NCBI GenBank assembly: GCA_018266295.1
Contig: JAFEAQ010000011.1
Span: 1,193,205 to 1,257,204, forward strand
Direction: 5' to 3'
Origin: Bdellovibrionales bacterium
Lineage (GTDB): Bacteria > Bdellovibrionota > Bdellovibrionia > Bdellovibrionales > Bdellovibrionaceae
Length of the DNA stretch: 64,000 bases
Below the pieces are notes generated by a model. The model did not search any database. It saw nothing but the letters and a program-made list of their open reading frames with translations, and had not been told where the DNA came from. The position numbers and the translations under genes were made by a program. Every line of letters begins with the position of its first letter. The stretch's first letter is position 1. This document shows, one piece after another, positions 33,764-42,785 of this stretch.

Positions 33764-33792
33764 TTGGCTCGGCCCGGGCTTTGCTTTATAGG
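33764..33792 (+). promoter_or_regulatory. Candidate promoter of the 49-aa gene and HD gene
   Basis: TTGGCT (33764-33769), a 17-nt spacer, then TATAGG (33787-33792). Each box fits 4 of 6 consensus positions. It lies 22 nt before the small gene's ATG. Confidence 0.35.
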
Positions 33793-33813
33793 TAGTTATC
33801 CCAGGAGGGATAT

Positions 33814-33963
33814 ATGGCAACTAAGAGATACTCACCTGCACGACGCACACTCCAAGTTTTGATCGTTTTCATTCTCTCTGCGATCATCAGCAGAACTGCG
33901 TTCGCAGCGACATCTAACGTCGAAAGCCGCGCCCAGCAATACTCTTGCTATTCAAATATGTGA
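33814..33963 (+). CDS. 49-aa exported peptide
   Basis: A 49-codon gene with a strong RBS (CAGGAGGGA, 4-6 nt before ATG). The product begins MATKRYSPARR, then a hydrophobic stretch (LIVFILSAIIS) ending RTAFA, a good signal peptidase site, leaving a mature peptide of about 17 residues with one Cys. It could be an exported peptide or a leader. It stops 19 nt before the HD phosphohydrolase ATG, so the two may be co-transcribed and coupled. No homologue is known to me. Confidence 0.5.
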   Translation: MATKRYSPARRTLQVLIVFILSAIISRTAFAATSNVESRAQQYSCYSNM

Positions 33964-33982
33964 GCGGTAATGTGATTTCCCT

Positions 33983-35281
33983 ATGGAAATCAGAGATCCC
34001 GTCCACGGCTCCATTTATTATTCCGAACCCGAAGTTGCTGTTTTAGATACAGCTGAATATCAAAGACTCCGCGCTATCAAGCAGCTCGGTTTTGCTGAAT
34101 TCAGTTTTCCGGGTGCAACCCACAATCGTTATTTGCATTCTGTGGGCGTGGCTCATCTCGCCGGCCAAGCTTTCGATTCCATTTTCAAAGCTCTGCCATT
34201 TTCCAAGAACTCTACACGCCTGCGCCTGCGCCAAGCCTTTCGTCTAGCAGCTTTGTTGCATGACGTGGGTCACGGTCCTCTCAGCCATACATCTGAGTTG
34301 GTGATGCCACATGTGGAAAGCTTGAACGTCAAAGTCTACGAACAAAGCATAAAACCAGAGATGCATAAAAACCGTCGCGCGAATCACGAGGACTATACTA
34401 TTAAGTACGTCACGGATTCTCAGATCGCGGAAACCATTCGTCATGGGTTCCACGACCTTTTGCCAATTCATGTGGCTTGCTTGATCGATAAGACTCTGAT
34501 TTGTCCCGATGACTTCTTTATGGATAACGGGATTGACTATCGCCCGATTCTTTCTCAGCTCGTCAGCTCCGAACTCGACGTTGATCGTATGGATTACCTC
34601 GAGCGCGATTCTTTCTTCTGCGGGACAAACTACGGCAAGATTGATCTTGGCTGGATTTTGCAAAACATGACGGCGCGTATGATGGACGGGAAAATGTACC
34701 TGGCCCTCAACCGTCGCGCACTTTATGCTTTCGATGACTTTTTGATTTCACGTCATCATATGTATCTGATGGTTTACTTCCATCATAAGAGCATCATCTA
34801 TGAAGAGATGCTGAACCGTTATTTAACTTCTCCGGACTGCACTTTCGTCCTGCCTTCAGACATTCAGGAATACACTAAGTACAACGACTACAAGTTGCAT
34901 GAACATTTGGCGTCAGCTCAAAATCCTTGGGCGCAGAGAATTGCGCAACGTAAACCGTACCGCGTGTTGGTCGAGCTTCATAATACGGCTGAAGACGGTC
35001 GCGCAGAGAACATCAAAAAGATTTTGGAAGCTGAAGATATTGATACTATTTGGGCGAGCTCGAAAGCACGTCTATCTAAGTACCATACTGCTTCGGCTGA
35101 AGACCGCGCTTTGCAAATATACGTGGTCGACCAGTATGACCGCATGGACAAGGCCACTCCGATTGACCAAACGACGGAGATTTTCTCTCGTTATGAGGGA
35201 GCACGTATTATCGATCGTCTTTATGTCGATCCGGACAATTATACGCGAGCTGAAAAGCTTCTTGTGGACAAACGAGTCTAA
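33983..35281 (+). CDS. HD-domain phosphohydrolase (dNTPase/SAMHD1-like)
   Basis: A 432-aa cytoplasmic metal-dependent phosphohydrolase of the YdhJ/dGTPase-like family. The start MEIRDPVHGSIYYSE and EYQRLRAIKQLG, FPGATHNRYLHSVGVAHLA are family blocks. The HD active site is LLHDVGHGPLSHTSE (His-Asp pair), and DVDRMDYLERD supplies the last metal Asp. Family members hydrolyse dNTPs to nucleoside and triphosphate. Substrate preference is open. The ATG has no clear SD of its own; translation may depend on the preceding 49-aa gene. Confidence 0.85.
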   Translation: MEIRDPVHGSIYYSEPEVAVLDTAEYQRLRAIKQLGFAEFSFPGATHNRYLHSVGVAHLAGQAFDSIFKALPFSKNSTRLRLRQAFRLAALLHDVGHGPLSHTSELVMPHVESLNVKVYEQSIKPEMHKNRRANHEDYTIKYVTDSQIAETIRHGFHDLLPIHVACLIDKTLICPDDFFMDNGIDYRPILSQLVSSELDVDRMDYLERDSFFCGTNYGKIDLGWILQNMTARMMDGKMYLALNRRALYAFDDFLISRHHMYLMVYFHHKSIIYEEMLNRYLTSPDCTFVLPSDIQEYTKYNDYKLHEHLASAQNPWAQRIAQRKPYRVLVELHNTAEDGRAENIKKILEAEDIDTIWASSKARLSKYHTASAEDRALQIYVVDQYDRMDKATPIDQTTEIFSRYEGARIIDRLYVDPDNYTRAEKLLVDKRV

Positions 35282-35288
35282 GCAAACA

Positions 35289-35318
35289 AAGGGGCCACGG
35301 AGCCCCTTCTGTTTTTTT
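35289..35318 (+). terminator. Terminator after HD gene
   Basis: AAGGGGC (35289-35295) pairs with GCCCCTT (35302-35308), loop CACGGA, followed by CTGTTTTTTT. A good Rho-independent terminator. Confidence 0.85.
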
Positions 35319-35394
35319 ATAGAGCGGGGAACGAATTTTTCCTCATTCCCTTTAGTAGTTCCGCAATTATCCCGATCTAGACCTAGGGAGTGCG

Positions 35395-36615
35395 ATGAAA
35401 CTACGCCGAGCCTTTACTTTTTTGGTAGTGTCTCTTTTTGCGACATCGAATGCATTTGCAGTCGGAAGTGATGCCGTCGCAAGTGGTGCGGCCGCAAAGG
35501 GCGGAGGCGCAGCTTCTTCAGGTCCATCCCCTATCGTCGTCAGTGTTGATGCCATCGCCGCGATGGTTCCGGCCGCTGCCAGTGCGCAGGCGATTCTGAC
35601 GATCCCCGGTCTTGCGCAGATGCAAGCCGGAAAGGCCGAGTTTGCAACCAGCAACCCTGCTTGCGCCGCTCAACAACTCCAAGCTGAAACTATCTGCCGC
35701 GAGAAGACGAATCCCGACCTGCAAAAAACGGCGATGGTGATCAACGGTCTTATCTCTGGAATGAATGCGTTGAATGATTCCTGCAGCACAAGTTCAAAAG
35801 TGATGGCTCTCGCCTCAGGGGCATTGACGGCTTACACGGCTGCTTGTGGTATGCTCCGCTTCCGCTGCGAGAAAACTTGTACGACGGCGAATGGGGCTCT
35901 GGTGAAAATTCAGGAATCCCTTGCGCAATCTGCAACCTGCGCTCCGATGAACCCCGTTGCGGGCGGCGTGTGCGCGGGAATTATTGCCAAGTACACTGCC
36001 GAAGCGACGAAACTGAATGCCGCAGTCACTAAAGAACTCAATCCGGCGGATCCAACGGTCACCGGCGGTCGCCTGAAACTTTGCACACATGAATATGCGG
36101 GTCTTTTAATTTCGGCGGGCCTCGGTATCATGTCGGTTGCAAAGACTTTTGCGCAAACAAGCAAATGCGATAAAGACACTAAGGCGGATTCCAGTTCGTC
36201 ATCTTCGGGTGCTGGATCAAGCACGGGTACAGGCAGCAGCGGTTCATCGTCTTCTGCAACTGTGACTCCTTCACCGACTCCAACTCCTGTCGGCACAGTA
36301 CCACTCTCTTTGGTTGAGCAAACTGGAACCTACGCAGGAACCGCAAGCTCCGGCACCTCTGCAGAAACAGGCAAAGTAGGACTCGCACCATCAGCGATGG
36401 CCCAGAAGAGCCGCGAAACCGCTTCAGCGGTCGCAGCGGATTCTCCGTATCGTTCGTACTTACCTGGTGGCGATAAAGATCCATCGAAGGCTGCAGCTGC
36501 TACAGGCAATGCGAACATTCAACGTGAGATTACAAGTGCGAATGGTAAAAACAATTTCGAGAAAATTCGCGAAAGCTTCCGTAATCACAGCAAATCGCTC
36601 CTCACGAGTCCTTAA
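35395..36615 (+). CDS. Exported Cys-rich protein with Ser/Thr/Pro linker, unknown function
   Basis: A 406-aa exported protein. Signal peptide FLVVSLFATSNAFA. Residues ~85-270 contain about a dozen Cys in a helical, Ala-rich domain (CREKTNPDLQKTAMVINGL, CGMLRFRCEKTC), likely disulfide-bonded. A Ser/Gly/Thr-rich stretch and a TPSPTPTPVG repeat (about 270-305) form a flexible linker. The rest is low-complexity and ends SFRNHSKSLL. I recognise no family. It follows an intrinsic terminator, so it has its own promoter. Confidence 0.65.
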   Translation: MKLRRAFTFLVVSLFATSNAFAVGSDAVASGAAAKGGGAASSGPSPIVVSVDAIAAMVPAAASAQAILTIPGLAQMQAGKAEFATSNPACAAQQLQAETICREKTNPDLQKTAMVINGLISGMNALNDSCSTSSKVMALASGALTAYTAACGMLRFRCEKTCTTANGALVKIQESLAQSATCAPMNPVAGGVCAGIIAKYTAEATKLNAAVTKELNPADPTVTGGRLKLCTHEYAGLLISAGLGIMSVAKTFAQTSKCDKDTKADSSSSSSGAGSSTGTGSSGSSSSATVTPSPTPTPVGTVPLSLVEQTGTYAGTASSGTSAETGKVGLAPSAMAQKSRETASAVAADSPYRSYLPGGDKDPSKAAAATGNANIQREITSANGKNNFEKIRESFRNHSKSLLTSP

Positions 36616-36790
36616 TCCACCAAGGATCGTTCTCTTTTTTTTGTAATCATCTCGGGAACAATTGTCACTTATGCAGAAGAACAGACTGTTCCTATCTTCT
36701 GGGATCAGTTTAAAGATCCCACTTTAGATATCGTTTCGGAGCCGAGGGATTCCGTTGATAAGTCTTCAGCGTTTCAAGTACAGTGCTCTT

Positions 36791-37093
36791 ATGAAAACAC
36801 TTATTATTCTTCTTATGATTTCTTCCGCAAGTTTCGCACAAGCGGCAGTTCAGTTCTCTGCCGCTAGTCCACTGAGCAAGAATCAGCAACGTGCCCTGAC
36901 TCGCGCCCTAGAGACTCGCTGCCGAATCCAAAGCTACACGGTTGTCGAAAGCCGCACGCTTTTGGGTAACGGCAATGTCTACTTCACAAACTTCGCAGTT
37001 TTGCGCCCCAATGGAGGTATCTTCAGCCAAATTGATACAAGTATCAATTCAGCTGCACGAGTTCTGTGGGTCCGAGGTCCTCTCTGTCCTTAA
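36791..37093 (+). CDS. Small exported protein of unknown function
   Basis: A 100-aa protein with signal peptide (TLIILLMISSASFAQA). The mature ~83 residues have two Cys (RCRIQS, GPLCP) that could pair, and the pattern of a small beta-rich domain (YTVVESRTLLGNGNVYFTNF). No family recognised. I chose ATG 36791 because it starts the signal peptide; the frame extends to a TTG at 36755. The SD is weak. The stop overlaps the convergent SDR gene by 4 nt. Confidence 0.55.
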   Translation: MKTLIILLMISSASFAQAAVQFSAASPLSKNQQRALTRALETRCRIQSYTVVESRTLLGNGNVYFTNFAVLRPNGGIFSQIDTSINSAARVLWVRGPLCP

Positions 37094-37863
37094 GAGAGGA
37101 TCAGGTTTTGTCCGTTGATGGAAGCTCCGAGGGGGCTCACCAGGAACGTGACTGTCTGAGTGATTTTGTCCGGCTCAGTAATTCTGAGCGAAGGATCGAT
37201 CTGCTTTAGTTTTTCTAATGCTTCTTTAATCGATTTTGCGCCCGGGTCGTGCGCCAAAATATACTCTTCAGTCAAAGCAATCGAAAGTGTGTTCGCAGTA
37301 ATGTTGAATTCGCTGACCTGTTTTGACAGTGCCGCTGCGAAACCTTTCAGGCCGGAACGAACTGCCTGAACAACAACATCCTCTTTGACTTTCGCAGACG
37401 GCGAATCATTCAAAAGATAAATCAAACGCCCGCGCTTGCGATTTTTGAAAAACGCCAGCACGCCTTGGCTCAAATAGAGCGAGCTCTTCAAATGCTTATC
37501 AAACATCTGATCCAAACCTTCGAGAGGTTCGTCCAGCTTCATTGGCGTCGGCTGATTGATCATCAAAGCATCGATATACATATCCAAACCGCCAAACACC
37601 TGAGAAGCGCGGCCGATCAAATCTTTGATTTGATCTTTGGAAGAAAGATCGCAAGGCAAGAAAGAAGCACGGCCAAACTTGTCGTTGATTTCCCGTGCAT
37701 CATTGATTTGGTTAATGAATGGTTGTGGAACCGATTTATCTGGATCAAGAATCACGCAATCTGCTCCTAGACGCGTAAGCCCCATGACAATACTCGAGAC
37801 CGTGCTGCTCATTGGCCCTGCGATCAGAGCCACTCTTTGATGTAAATTAAAACCCGCGTCCAC
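37090..37863 (-). CDS. Degenerate short-chain dehydrogenase/reductase-like protein
   Basis: A 257-aa protein with an SDR-type Rossmann fold. The dinucleotide motif is changed (VALIAGPMSSTVSSIV in place of TGxxxGxG) and the catalytic Tyr-x3-Lys is not found: the region after SPSAKVKED reads VVVQAVRSGLKGF. It may be a non-catalytic or structural SDR. The C-terminus keeps the SDR pattern (INGQNLIL). The GTG start at 37863 lies 2 nt after the thiolase stop; the frame extends back into the thiolase gene without support. It forms a two-gene operon with the thiolase. Confidence 0.6.
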   Translation of the reverse strand: MDAGFNLHQRVALIAGPMSSTVSSIVMGLTRLGADCVILDPDKSVPQPFINQINDAREINDKFGRASFLPCDLSSKDQIKDLIGRASQVFGGLDMYIDALMINQPTPMKLDEPLEGLDQMFDKHLKSSLYLSQGVLAFFKNRKRGRLIYLLNDSPSAKVKEDVVVQAVRSGLKGFAAALSKQVSEFNITANTLSIALTEEYILAHDPGAKSIKEALEKLKQIDPSLRITEPDKITQTVTFLVSPLGASINGQNLILS

Positions 37864-37865
37864 TC

Positions 37866-39050
37866 TTAGTCCATTCTCTCGATGATAATTGCAATCCCTT
37901 GACCGCCGCCGATGCAAGCGCTGCCCAGAGCATACTTTGCTTTACGGCGATGACTTTCATAAACCAAGTGGTTCATGATACGCGTGCCGGAAGCTCCCAA
38001 TGGATGGCCGACCGCAATCGCACCGCCATTGACATTTGTTTTTTCAGGATTCAAACCAAGTTCTTTTTGCACGGCCAAGTATTGAGCTGCAAAAGCTTCA
38101 TTCACCTCAACAAGATCCATTTGCTCAAGCTTCAATCCCGCTTTTTGCAAAGCCAAGCGTGAAGCACCGGCTGGGCCGATACCCATGATGCTTGGATCAC
38201 ATCCCACAGACGCGTAAGAAATGATTCTTGCTTTAGGCTTCATGCCGAGCTCTTTGGCGCGTGTCTCACTCATCAACAATGAGCAAGCCGCTCCATCCAC
38301 GATACCCGAAGAACCGCCGGCGGTGACAAGACCGTCTTTTTTGAAAACAGGTTTCAAAGTCGCGAGTTTTTCAAGCGTCGTCTCTGGGCGAGGGTGTTCG
38401 TCTTTATCGACGACCACCGTGCCTTTTTTGCCTTCGATCGTCACCGGGCACATTTCTTCAGCAAAACCGCCGCGGTCCAAGCACGCTTTATAGCGTTGTT
38501 GCGATTGCAAAGAGTATTTATCTGCTTCTTCACGGGTAATGCCATACTTCACTGCCAAGTTTTCAGCGGTGATCGCCATCGGAGTTTTTGAGTAAGCGTC
38601 CACCAAGGCCGCGGTCATGTAGTCTTCGAGTTCACCGTTACCCATGCGAATGCCACCAAAACGCATGCTGCGAGCCACATACGGAACCTGCGACATCTGC
38701 TCAGTTCCACCGGCCAAAACGACACTGGCTTCGCCAGTCTGGATCATTTGCACAGCGGAAGTCCAAGACTGGAAGCCGCTTCCGCAGAGGCGATTCACCA
38801 AAAGGGCACCGACATTGACCGGGACACCCGACTTCAAACCGATGTGGCGAGGAATATAAATCGCGTCCGCTCCAGACTGGATGACATTACCAAAAATCAC
38901 GTGATCAACTTTGTCTGCAGACAAACCAGCTTGCTCTAAAGTTGCCTTAGCCGAGATGACACCCAAATCCGTCGCTGAAAGATCTTTCAGGACTCCACCA
39001 AAAGCTCCAAACGGAGTTCTTTTTCCAGAAATAAAAACGATATTTTCCAT
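37866..39050 (-). CDS. Acetyl-CoA acetyltransferase (thiolase)
   Basis: A 394-aa thiolase II family enzyme that condenses or cleaves acetoacetyl-CoA. Active-site residues are Cys89 in [10 protein letters not shown], His in [10 protein letters not shown] and Cys in SACIGGGQG. Length matches the tetrameric biosynthetic/degradative thiolases. It may serve fatty-acid or amino-acid catabolism of prey lipids, or polyhydroxyalkanoate synthesis; context does not decide. It is first in the minus-strand pair with the SDR-like gene, and divergent from the xanthine dehydrogenase operon. Confidence 0.92.
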   Translation of the reverse strand: MENIVFISGKRTPFGAFGGVLKDLSATDLGVISAKATLEQAGLSADKVDHVIFGNVIQSGADAIYIPRHIGLKSGVPVNVGALLVNRLCGSGFQSWTSAVQMIQTGEASVVLAGGTEQMSQVPYVARSMRFGGIRMGNGELEDYMTAALVDAYSKTPMAITAENLAVKYGITREEADKYSLQSQQRYKACLDRGGFAEEMCPVTIEGKKGTVVVDKDEHPRPETTLEKLATLKPVFKKDGLVTAGGSSGIVDGAACSLLMSETRAKELGMKPKARIISYASVGCDPSIMGIGPAGASRLALQKAGLKLEQMDLVEVNEAFAAQYLAVQKELGLNPEKTNVNGGAIAVGHPLGASGTRIMNHLVYESHRRKAKYALGSACIGGGQGIAIIIERMD

Positions 39051-39223
39051 AGAATTTCCCAGCCTTATACAGAGGTTTAATCAATAGCGTAATGACAAGT
39101 CCTAGTGGGGTCAAATAAAGGGGAGGAAATATTATTTTGTTGTGTGTCGCAAATAGCTGTATGGCGAATAAAAAAACTCAGGAACTAGAGTAAAAAATTG
39201 ATTTTTAGCAAGCAAGTGATTCA

Positions 39224-41464
39224 ATGGATAGAATGACATTACCTCCAGAAAAACCGACTTCTCCTATTGGCAAAGCGATTCTCCGCAAAGAGGGTCCTCG
39301 CAAACTTACTGGCCAGGCCAAATACATCGACGATATTGAATTTGATGGTCTCTATGGAATCACTGTTCGCTCAACGGTGGCCCGTGGGAAAATCAAAGAC
39401 ATTCAATTCGGCAAAGGAATTCCTTGGAATGAATTTACCATCGTCACGGCTAAAGACATTCCGGGGAAAAATTATGTCGCATTGATCTTGCAAGATCAGC
39501 CGTTCCTCGCTGACGGCATGGTCAATCATCCTGAAGAACCGGTTTTGCTCTTAGCCCACCCAAATAAATACATGCTTGAAAAGGCTCGCCAGGCGATCAC
39601 GATCGAATACGAGAAACTCACTCCGGTTTTTGACCTGGAAGAATCTCTGAAAGGCACAACCAAAATCTGGGGCGAAGACAATATCTTTAAGTCTTACTTG
39701 CTTGAAAAAGGCAATATCGACAGCATTTGGAGCCAAGCCGAACTCATTATCGAAGATGAGTATCACACGGGCGCTCAAGAGCAGCTTTACATCGAAAACA
39801 ACGGCATGGTTGCCGTCGCCAATGCCAAAGATGGCGTCACGATCTGGGGCTCAATGCAATGCCCTTACTATGTTCACAAAGCTTTGCTGCCTTTGTTTGG
39901 AATGAGCGAAGATAAGATTCGTATCATTCAAACCGAAACCGGTGGTGGTTTTGGCGGTAAAGAAGAATACCCTTCAATTATTGCCGGCCACGCCGCTTTG
40001 CTGGCATGGAAATCCGGTAAAGCAGTGAAAATCATCTATGATCGGGCCGAAGACATGGTTGCGACAACAAAGCGCCACCCTTCTCGTACTCGTCACAAAA
40101 CAGCGGTGATGAAAGACGGTCGTATTCTCGGGATGGATATTCAGTTCGTCATTGATGGCGGCGCCTATGCGACTCTGTCGTCCGTGGTTTTGTCGCGTGG
40201 AACGATTCACGCAGCGGGCCCTTATCATATTCCGAATGTCCGTATTGATGCCAAAGCGGTTGCAACCAACTCGCCTCCGCATGGGGCGTTCCGTGGCTTC
40301 GGGGCACCTCAAAGTATTTTTGCCCTTGAAAGACATCTTGATCAGATCGCTTTGAAATTGAATATGACTCCAGAAGATCTTCGCAAGAAGAATTTCATTA
40401 AAGACGGTCAGAAAACCGCGACCGGCCAAACGATCAATGAAGGCATCAGCATGGATGCGCTTCTAGACCGCGCGCTCAAGCACACGGACTATCACGCGAA
40501 ACGCAAACAGTTCGCGTTGGATAATACCCACAAGAAAATTAAAAAAGGTATCGGCTTTGCTAGCTTCATGCACGGTTCTGGTTTTACAGGCTCGGGCGAA
40601 AAATACTTGGCGTCGAAGGTCGGCATCCAAGTCACCGGCAACGGCCGTGTCGAAGTCCTCGCCGCAAGTACCGAGATCGGTCAAGGGACGAACACGGTCT
40701 TTTCGCAAATCGCGGCCGACGCTTTGAATGTCAGCCCTGACTTCGTCGAGATCTTCCAGCCGGACACAAAGCACGTACCGAATTCGGGCCCGACGGTGGC
40801 TTCAAGAACCACAATGGTGGTGGGTAAACTCGTACAATCTGCGGCGATTGGCTTACGCCAAACTCTGCAGACAGAAGGCTACATTAAAGAATCCTACAGT
40901 GAAGAAGAACTTCGCCAAGCCTGCATCAAATACGTCAAGGACAACGGCGACCTCAAAATCATCGTTGAATATCAGCAACCTCCCGGCATTAACTGGAATG
41001 ATGAAACTTACCAAGGCGATGCTTACGGTTCTTACGCCTGGGCGATTTACGTTGCCGAAGTCAGCGTCGATACAACCACTTGGGAAACCAAGGTAGATCA
41101 CTTCATGGCTCTTCAAGAAGTGGGCCGTGTGATCCACCCAGTCCTTGCCGCCGGTCAAATCGAGGGCGGCGTAGCCCAAGGAATTGGTTACGCGATTTAC
41201 GAAAAAGTCCGCTGGAACGAAGGCCGCATGATCAACGGCACGATGACCAATTACATTATGCCGACAAGTAGTGATCTGCCGACGATCGAAGTGCTCTTCG
41301 AGGAAGTCCCTTACGAGTACGGGCCGCGGGGTGCTAAAGGGATTGGCGAACTCCCGATGGATGGACCTGCTCCGGCGATCTTAAACGCCGTGGCGATGGC
41401 CACGGGCCAACAGATCAAATCCATTCCGATGTTACCTGAAGATTTAATGAGAGCGAGCCTATGA
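39224..41464 (+). CDS. Xanthine dehydrogenase-type molybdopterin subunit
   Basis: A 746-aa molybdenum hydroxylase large subunit. Residues equivalent to the purine-binding Glu (GGGFGGKEEYP) and Arg (GAFRGFGAPQ) of xanthine dehydrogenase are present, which favours xanthine or hypoxanthine over aldehydes; the catalytic Glu is in GAKGIGELPMDG. The Mo cofactor loop includes the MQCPYYVH block. It should convert hypoxanthine to xanthine to urate. The ATG at 39224 has a weak SD (AAGTGA). It is first in a five-gene operon with overlapping starts and stops. Confidence 0.85.
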   Translation: MDRMTLPPEKPTSPIGKAILRKEGPRKLTGQAKYIDDIEFDGLYGITVRSTVARGKIKDIQFGKGIPWNEFTIVTAKDIPGKNYVALILQDQPFLADGMVNHPEEPVLLLAHPNKYMLEKARQAITIEYEKLTPVFDLEESLKGTTKIWGEDNIFKSYLLEKGNIDSIWSQAELIIEDEYHTGAQEQLYIENNGMVAVANAKDGVTIWGSMQCPYYVHKALLPLFGMSEDKIRIIQTETGGGFGGKEEYPSIIAGHAALLAWKSGKAVKIIYDRAEDMVATTKRHPSRTRHKTAVMKDGRILGMDIQFVIDGGAYATLSSVVLSRGTIHAAGPYHIPNVRIDAKAVATNSPPHGAFRGFGAPQSIFALERHLDQIALKLNMTPEDLRKKNFIKDGQKTATGQTINEGISMDALLDRALKHTDYHAKRKQFALDNTHKKIKKGIGFASFMHGSGFTGSGEKYLASKVGIQVTGNGRVEVLAASTEIGQGTNTVFSQIAADALNVSPDFVEIFQPDTKHVPNSGPTVASRTTMVVGKLVQSAAIGLRQTLQTEGYIKESYSEEELRQACIKYVKDNGDLKIIVEYQQPPGINWNDETYQGDAYGSYAWAIYVAEVSVDTTTWETKVDHFMALQEVGRVIHPVLAAGQIEGGVAQGIGYAIYEKVRWNEGRMINGTMTNYIMPTSSDLPTIEVLFEEVPYEYGPRGAKGIGELPMDGPAPAILNAVAMATGQQIKSIPMLPEDLMRASL

Positions 41465-41922
41465 AAGTTGAATTTAGATTAAACGGAAAAGAAGTCAGCG
41501 TGGATGCTCCGCCAATGAAACGTCTTTTAGATGTTCTTCGCGATGAGCTCACCAACACCGGTACCAAAGAAGGCTGTGGCGAAGGCGAATGCGGAGCTTG
41601 CTCCGTAATGATGAATCAGGTTCTCGTTAACAGCTGTCTCGTACCGGTGGCCCAATGTGCCGGCGCTGACATCCTGACAGTCGAAGGGCTTGGAACCCAA
41701 GAAGATCTGCACCCAATCCAACAAGCCTTTCTGGAATGCGGGGGCGCTCAGTGCGGGATCTGCACTCCTGGCATGCTGATGGCAAGCTTGGAGCTGCTGA
41801 ACAAAAATCCAAATCCAAGCGAAACACAAATTCGCGAAGGTCTGGCCGGAAATCTCTGCCGCTGCACGGGTTATATGAAGATCTTTGATTCTGTGAAGAA
41901 AGCTTCGGAGGTTCTGAAATGA
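41461..41922 (+). CDS. Xanthine dehydrogenase-type 2Fe-2S subunit
   Basis: A 153-aa iron-sulfur subunit. The first cluster has the plant-ferredoxin motif CGEGECGACSV with a further Cys at NSCLV; the second uses CGICTPG and CRCTGY. It carries electrons from molybdenum to FAD. ATG 41461 overlaps the previous stop (ATGA). The length is usual for this subunit. Confidence 0.93.
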   Translation: MKVEFRLNGKEVSVDAPPMKRLLDVLRDELTNTGTKEGCGEGECGACSVMMNQVLVNSCLVPVAQCAGADILTVEGLGTQEDLHPIQQAFLECGGAQCGICTPGMLMASLELLNKNPNPSETQIREGLAGNLCRCTGYMKIFDSVKKASEVLK

Positions 41923-42785
41923 GAGCCTTCGTCCCAGAATATGAAATGAAGACGCCTGAAAGCTTGAATGAAACTCTGCAAATCCTGGCGCGCCATCCAG
42001 GCGAATGGAAAGTTTTTGCCGGCGGCACGGACCTGATGGTTGTATTTGAAACCGGCAAGCTTGCGCATAAAAAATATCTCAATATCAACCACATTCCGGA
42101 GCTGAAAGAGCTTTTGGTGAATGAAGAAGACGTGTTGATCGGCGCTGGTTGCACCTATCGTCAGATCCAAGACAATCCCGTGATTCAAAAAGAGTTCCCC
42201 ATGCTCGTCGATGCAGCGAAGCTCACCGGGGCTGTGGCTATTCAGAATCGCGGCACCATCGGTGGTAATATCGCCAATATGAGCCCGGCGGCTGATACTC
42301 CACCGGCATTGTTGGCGTACGATGCGGATATCATTCTGCTCTCGACAAAGGGCTACCGCGTTTTGTCTTACAAGTATTTCCACCAGGCTTACAAACAAGC
42401 CGACCTTCGCCCGAGTGAAATCATCATGGCGGTTCGCTTAAAGCGCAACCAAGGCATGACTCACGATTATTACCGCAAAGTTGGAACCCGCAGCGCCCAG
42501 GCAATTTCCAAGGTCTGTATGGCGGCAACCGCTTCTGTAAACCGTCATCGTAAAATCGAGTGGATTCATATTGGCTATGGCAGCGTCGGACCAATTCCTT
42601 TGCGCGCCATCAGAACTGAGCACTTCCTTTTCCAGAAAGAGCTGACACCGGAGCTGATCAAAGAGGCCCGCAAACAGATTATGACGGAAGTGACTCCGAT
42701 CGACGATATTCGCTCAGACGCTGTTTATCGACGCGAAGTTGCAGGCAACTTGCTCGTCGAGTTTTTAGAGAGTATTAAAGTCTAA
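41919..42785 (+). CDS. Xanthine dehydrogenase-type FAD subunit
   Basis: A 288-aa FAD-binding subunit of the CoxM/XdhB-like family. FAD-contacting blocks are FAGGTDLMV and TIGGNIANMSPAADTPPAL. It passes electrons to NAD+ or another acceptor. ATG 41919 overlaps the previous stop (ATGA); its stop overlaps the next ATG (TAATG). Confidence 0.92.
   Translation: MRAFVPEYEMKTPESLNETLQILARHPGEWKVFAGGTDLMVVFETGKLAHKKYLNINHIPELKELLVNEEDVLIGAGCTYRQIQDNPVIQKEFPMLVDAAKLTGAVAIQNRGTIGGNIANMSPAADTPPALLAYDADIILLSTKGYRVLSYKYFHQAYKQADLRPSEIIMAVRLKRNQGMTHDYYRKVGTRSAQAISKVCMAATASVNRHRKIEWIHIGYGSVGPIPLRAIRTEHFLFQKELTPELIKEARKQIMTEVTPIDDIRSDAVYRREVAGNLLVEFLESIKV

Larger units (their letters stand above)
33476..33813. 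other. Divergent intergenic region before the flagellin and the 49-aa gene
   Basis: 338 bases. Minus-strand side: GCTCCGATG at 33567-33575, shared with the other flagellin leader. Plus-strand side: a sigma70-like promoter at 33764-33792 before the 49-aa gene. Nothing else is clear. Confidence 0.4.

Noticed and set aside
36661..36721. A short hairpin (TGGGATC/GATCCCA) and an 18-codon frame.
   Set aside because: No T-run and no RBS; it is too weak to call as a terminator or gene.
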